From Pseudomonadota bacterium (GTDB lineage Bacteria > Pseudomonadota > Alphaproteobacteria > Acetobacterales > Acetobacteraceae): a stretch of DNA of 6,119 bases. Every line of letters starts with the position of its first letter. Within the stretch, counting starts at the first letter, position 1. This document shows positions 5,905 to 6,119 of this stretch, piece by piece. The stretch spans positions 1-6,119 of the forward strand of contig JAJZVE010000301.1 of NCBI GenBank assembly GCA_021845835.1, given 5' to 3'. A program made the translations under genes and the position numbers. A model generated the notes under the pieces. It was not told the DNA's origin. It ran no database searches and saw nothing but the letters and a program-made list of their open reading frames with translations.

Positions 5905-6119
5905 CGGGAACCCTTGACATTGTCGGGATGTACTTATAGTTTTCTTAGAGGCTGACCCGAAATGGAGACGGAACGACATGAAAGATGCTTCGGAAGCCGG
6001 TTTGCCCCGTCTGCCCTCACTTGCCACCTCTATAGGAAATGTTAGGTGTTTCAGGGCATTCGTCTCCTTCCGCCATCGATCCGAGTCAGACTCTTAAACC
6101 ATGATCCGCTTCTTAATCC
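5905..6119. other. No recognised gene; possible 39-codon ORF
   Basis: This stretch right of the insertion has lower GC than the copper genes. The only ORF with a plausible ribosome site is ATG 5978 to TAA 6095-6097 (39 codons, beginning MKDASEAGLPRLPS), with GGAG (5964-5967) ten bases upstream. It matches nothing I recognise and could be chance. An ATG at 6103 runs off the right edge after a few codons and cannot be judged. No tRNA, terminator or continuation of the IS630-type transposase was found. Confidence 0.35.
5914..5940 (+). promoter_or_regulatory. Possible sigma-70 promoter downstream of the insertion sequence
   Basis: TTGACA (5914-5919) and TATAGT (5935-5940) are separated by 15 bp, shorter than the optimal 17. 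It lies in a locally AT-rich stretch unlike the rest of the window. It would drive transcription rightwards out of the window. Prediction from sequence only. Confidence 0.3.

Noticed and set aside
6052..6066. CAGGGCATTCG as a third ISAs1 end
   Set aside because: Only the first few bases match the terminal repeats and there is no duplication or transposase beside it.

Overview
The window looks like high-GC proteobacterial DNA, most likely from an alphaproteobacterium. This is inferred from the strongly G/C-ending codons, the HmrR/CueR-type regulator and the type of insertion sequence. It splits into a copper-homeostasis block (about 1-4121) and a mobile-element junction (about 4140-6119). All recognised genes are on the + strand.

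Copper block. The left edge holds the C-terminal part of a P1B-type metal ATPase (1-944), cut off by the window start. It is followed by a tight cluster: a copZ-like single-domain copper chaperone (999-1244), a full-length Cu(+)-exporting ATPase copA with two N-terminal metal-binding domains (1255-3654), and a MerR-family copper sensor of the CueR/HmrR type (3651-4121). copA starts 10 nt after the chaperone stop, and the regulator overlaps the copA stop by 4 nt, so the three are probably one transcript. The 54-bp gap between the first ATPase and copZ holds a CueR-like promoter: a TTGACC -35 that overlaps the ATPase stop codon, a 19-bp spacer carrying a dyad, then a weak -10. A second CueR-like box (967-987) lies 23 bp downstream, over the predicted -10 and start site. 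Expected working: Cu(+) binds the sensor, the sensor activates this promoter, the chaperone hands Cu(+) to CopA, and CopA exports it from the cytoplasm. Because the sensor is in the operon it should be autoregulated.

Junction. 21 nt after the regulator is a small two-helix membrane protein resembling the NrtS nitrate/nitrite transporter family (4143-4382). Its C-terminus looks divergent and may be encoded by the edge of a mobile element. Then comes a frameshifted, truncated IS630-type transposase remnant (4419-4670), interrupted by an intact ISAs1-family insertion sequence (4671-5894). That element has 15/17-matching terminal inverted repeats, a perfect 10-bp target duplication (AAGCCCTGGG) and a full-length DDE transposase.

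The last 215 bases (5905-6119) contain no recognisable gene, only a promoter-like TTGACA/TATAGT pair and a 39-codon ORF of unknown status. No rRNA, tRNA, CRISPR array or convincing intrinsic terminator was seen. The parts are of known families. The less ordinary points are the tandem CueR-like boxes, the non-CopA transmembrane signature of the first ATPase, nrtS next to a copper operon, and the cleanly resolvable nested insertion.
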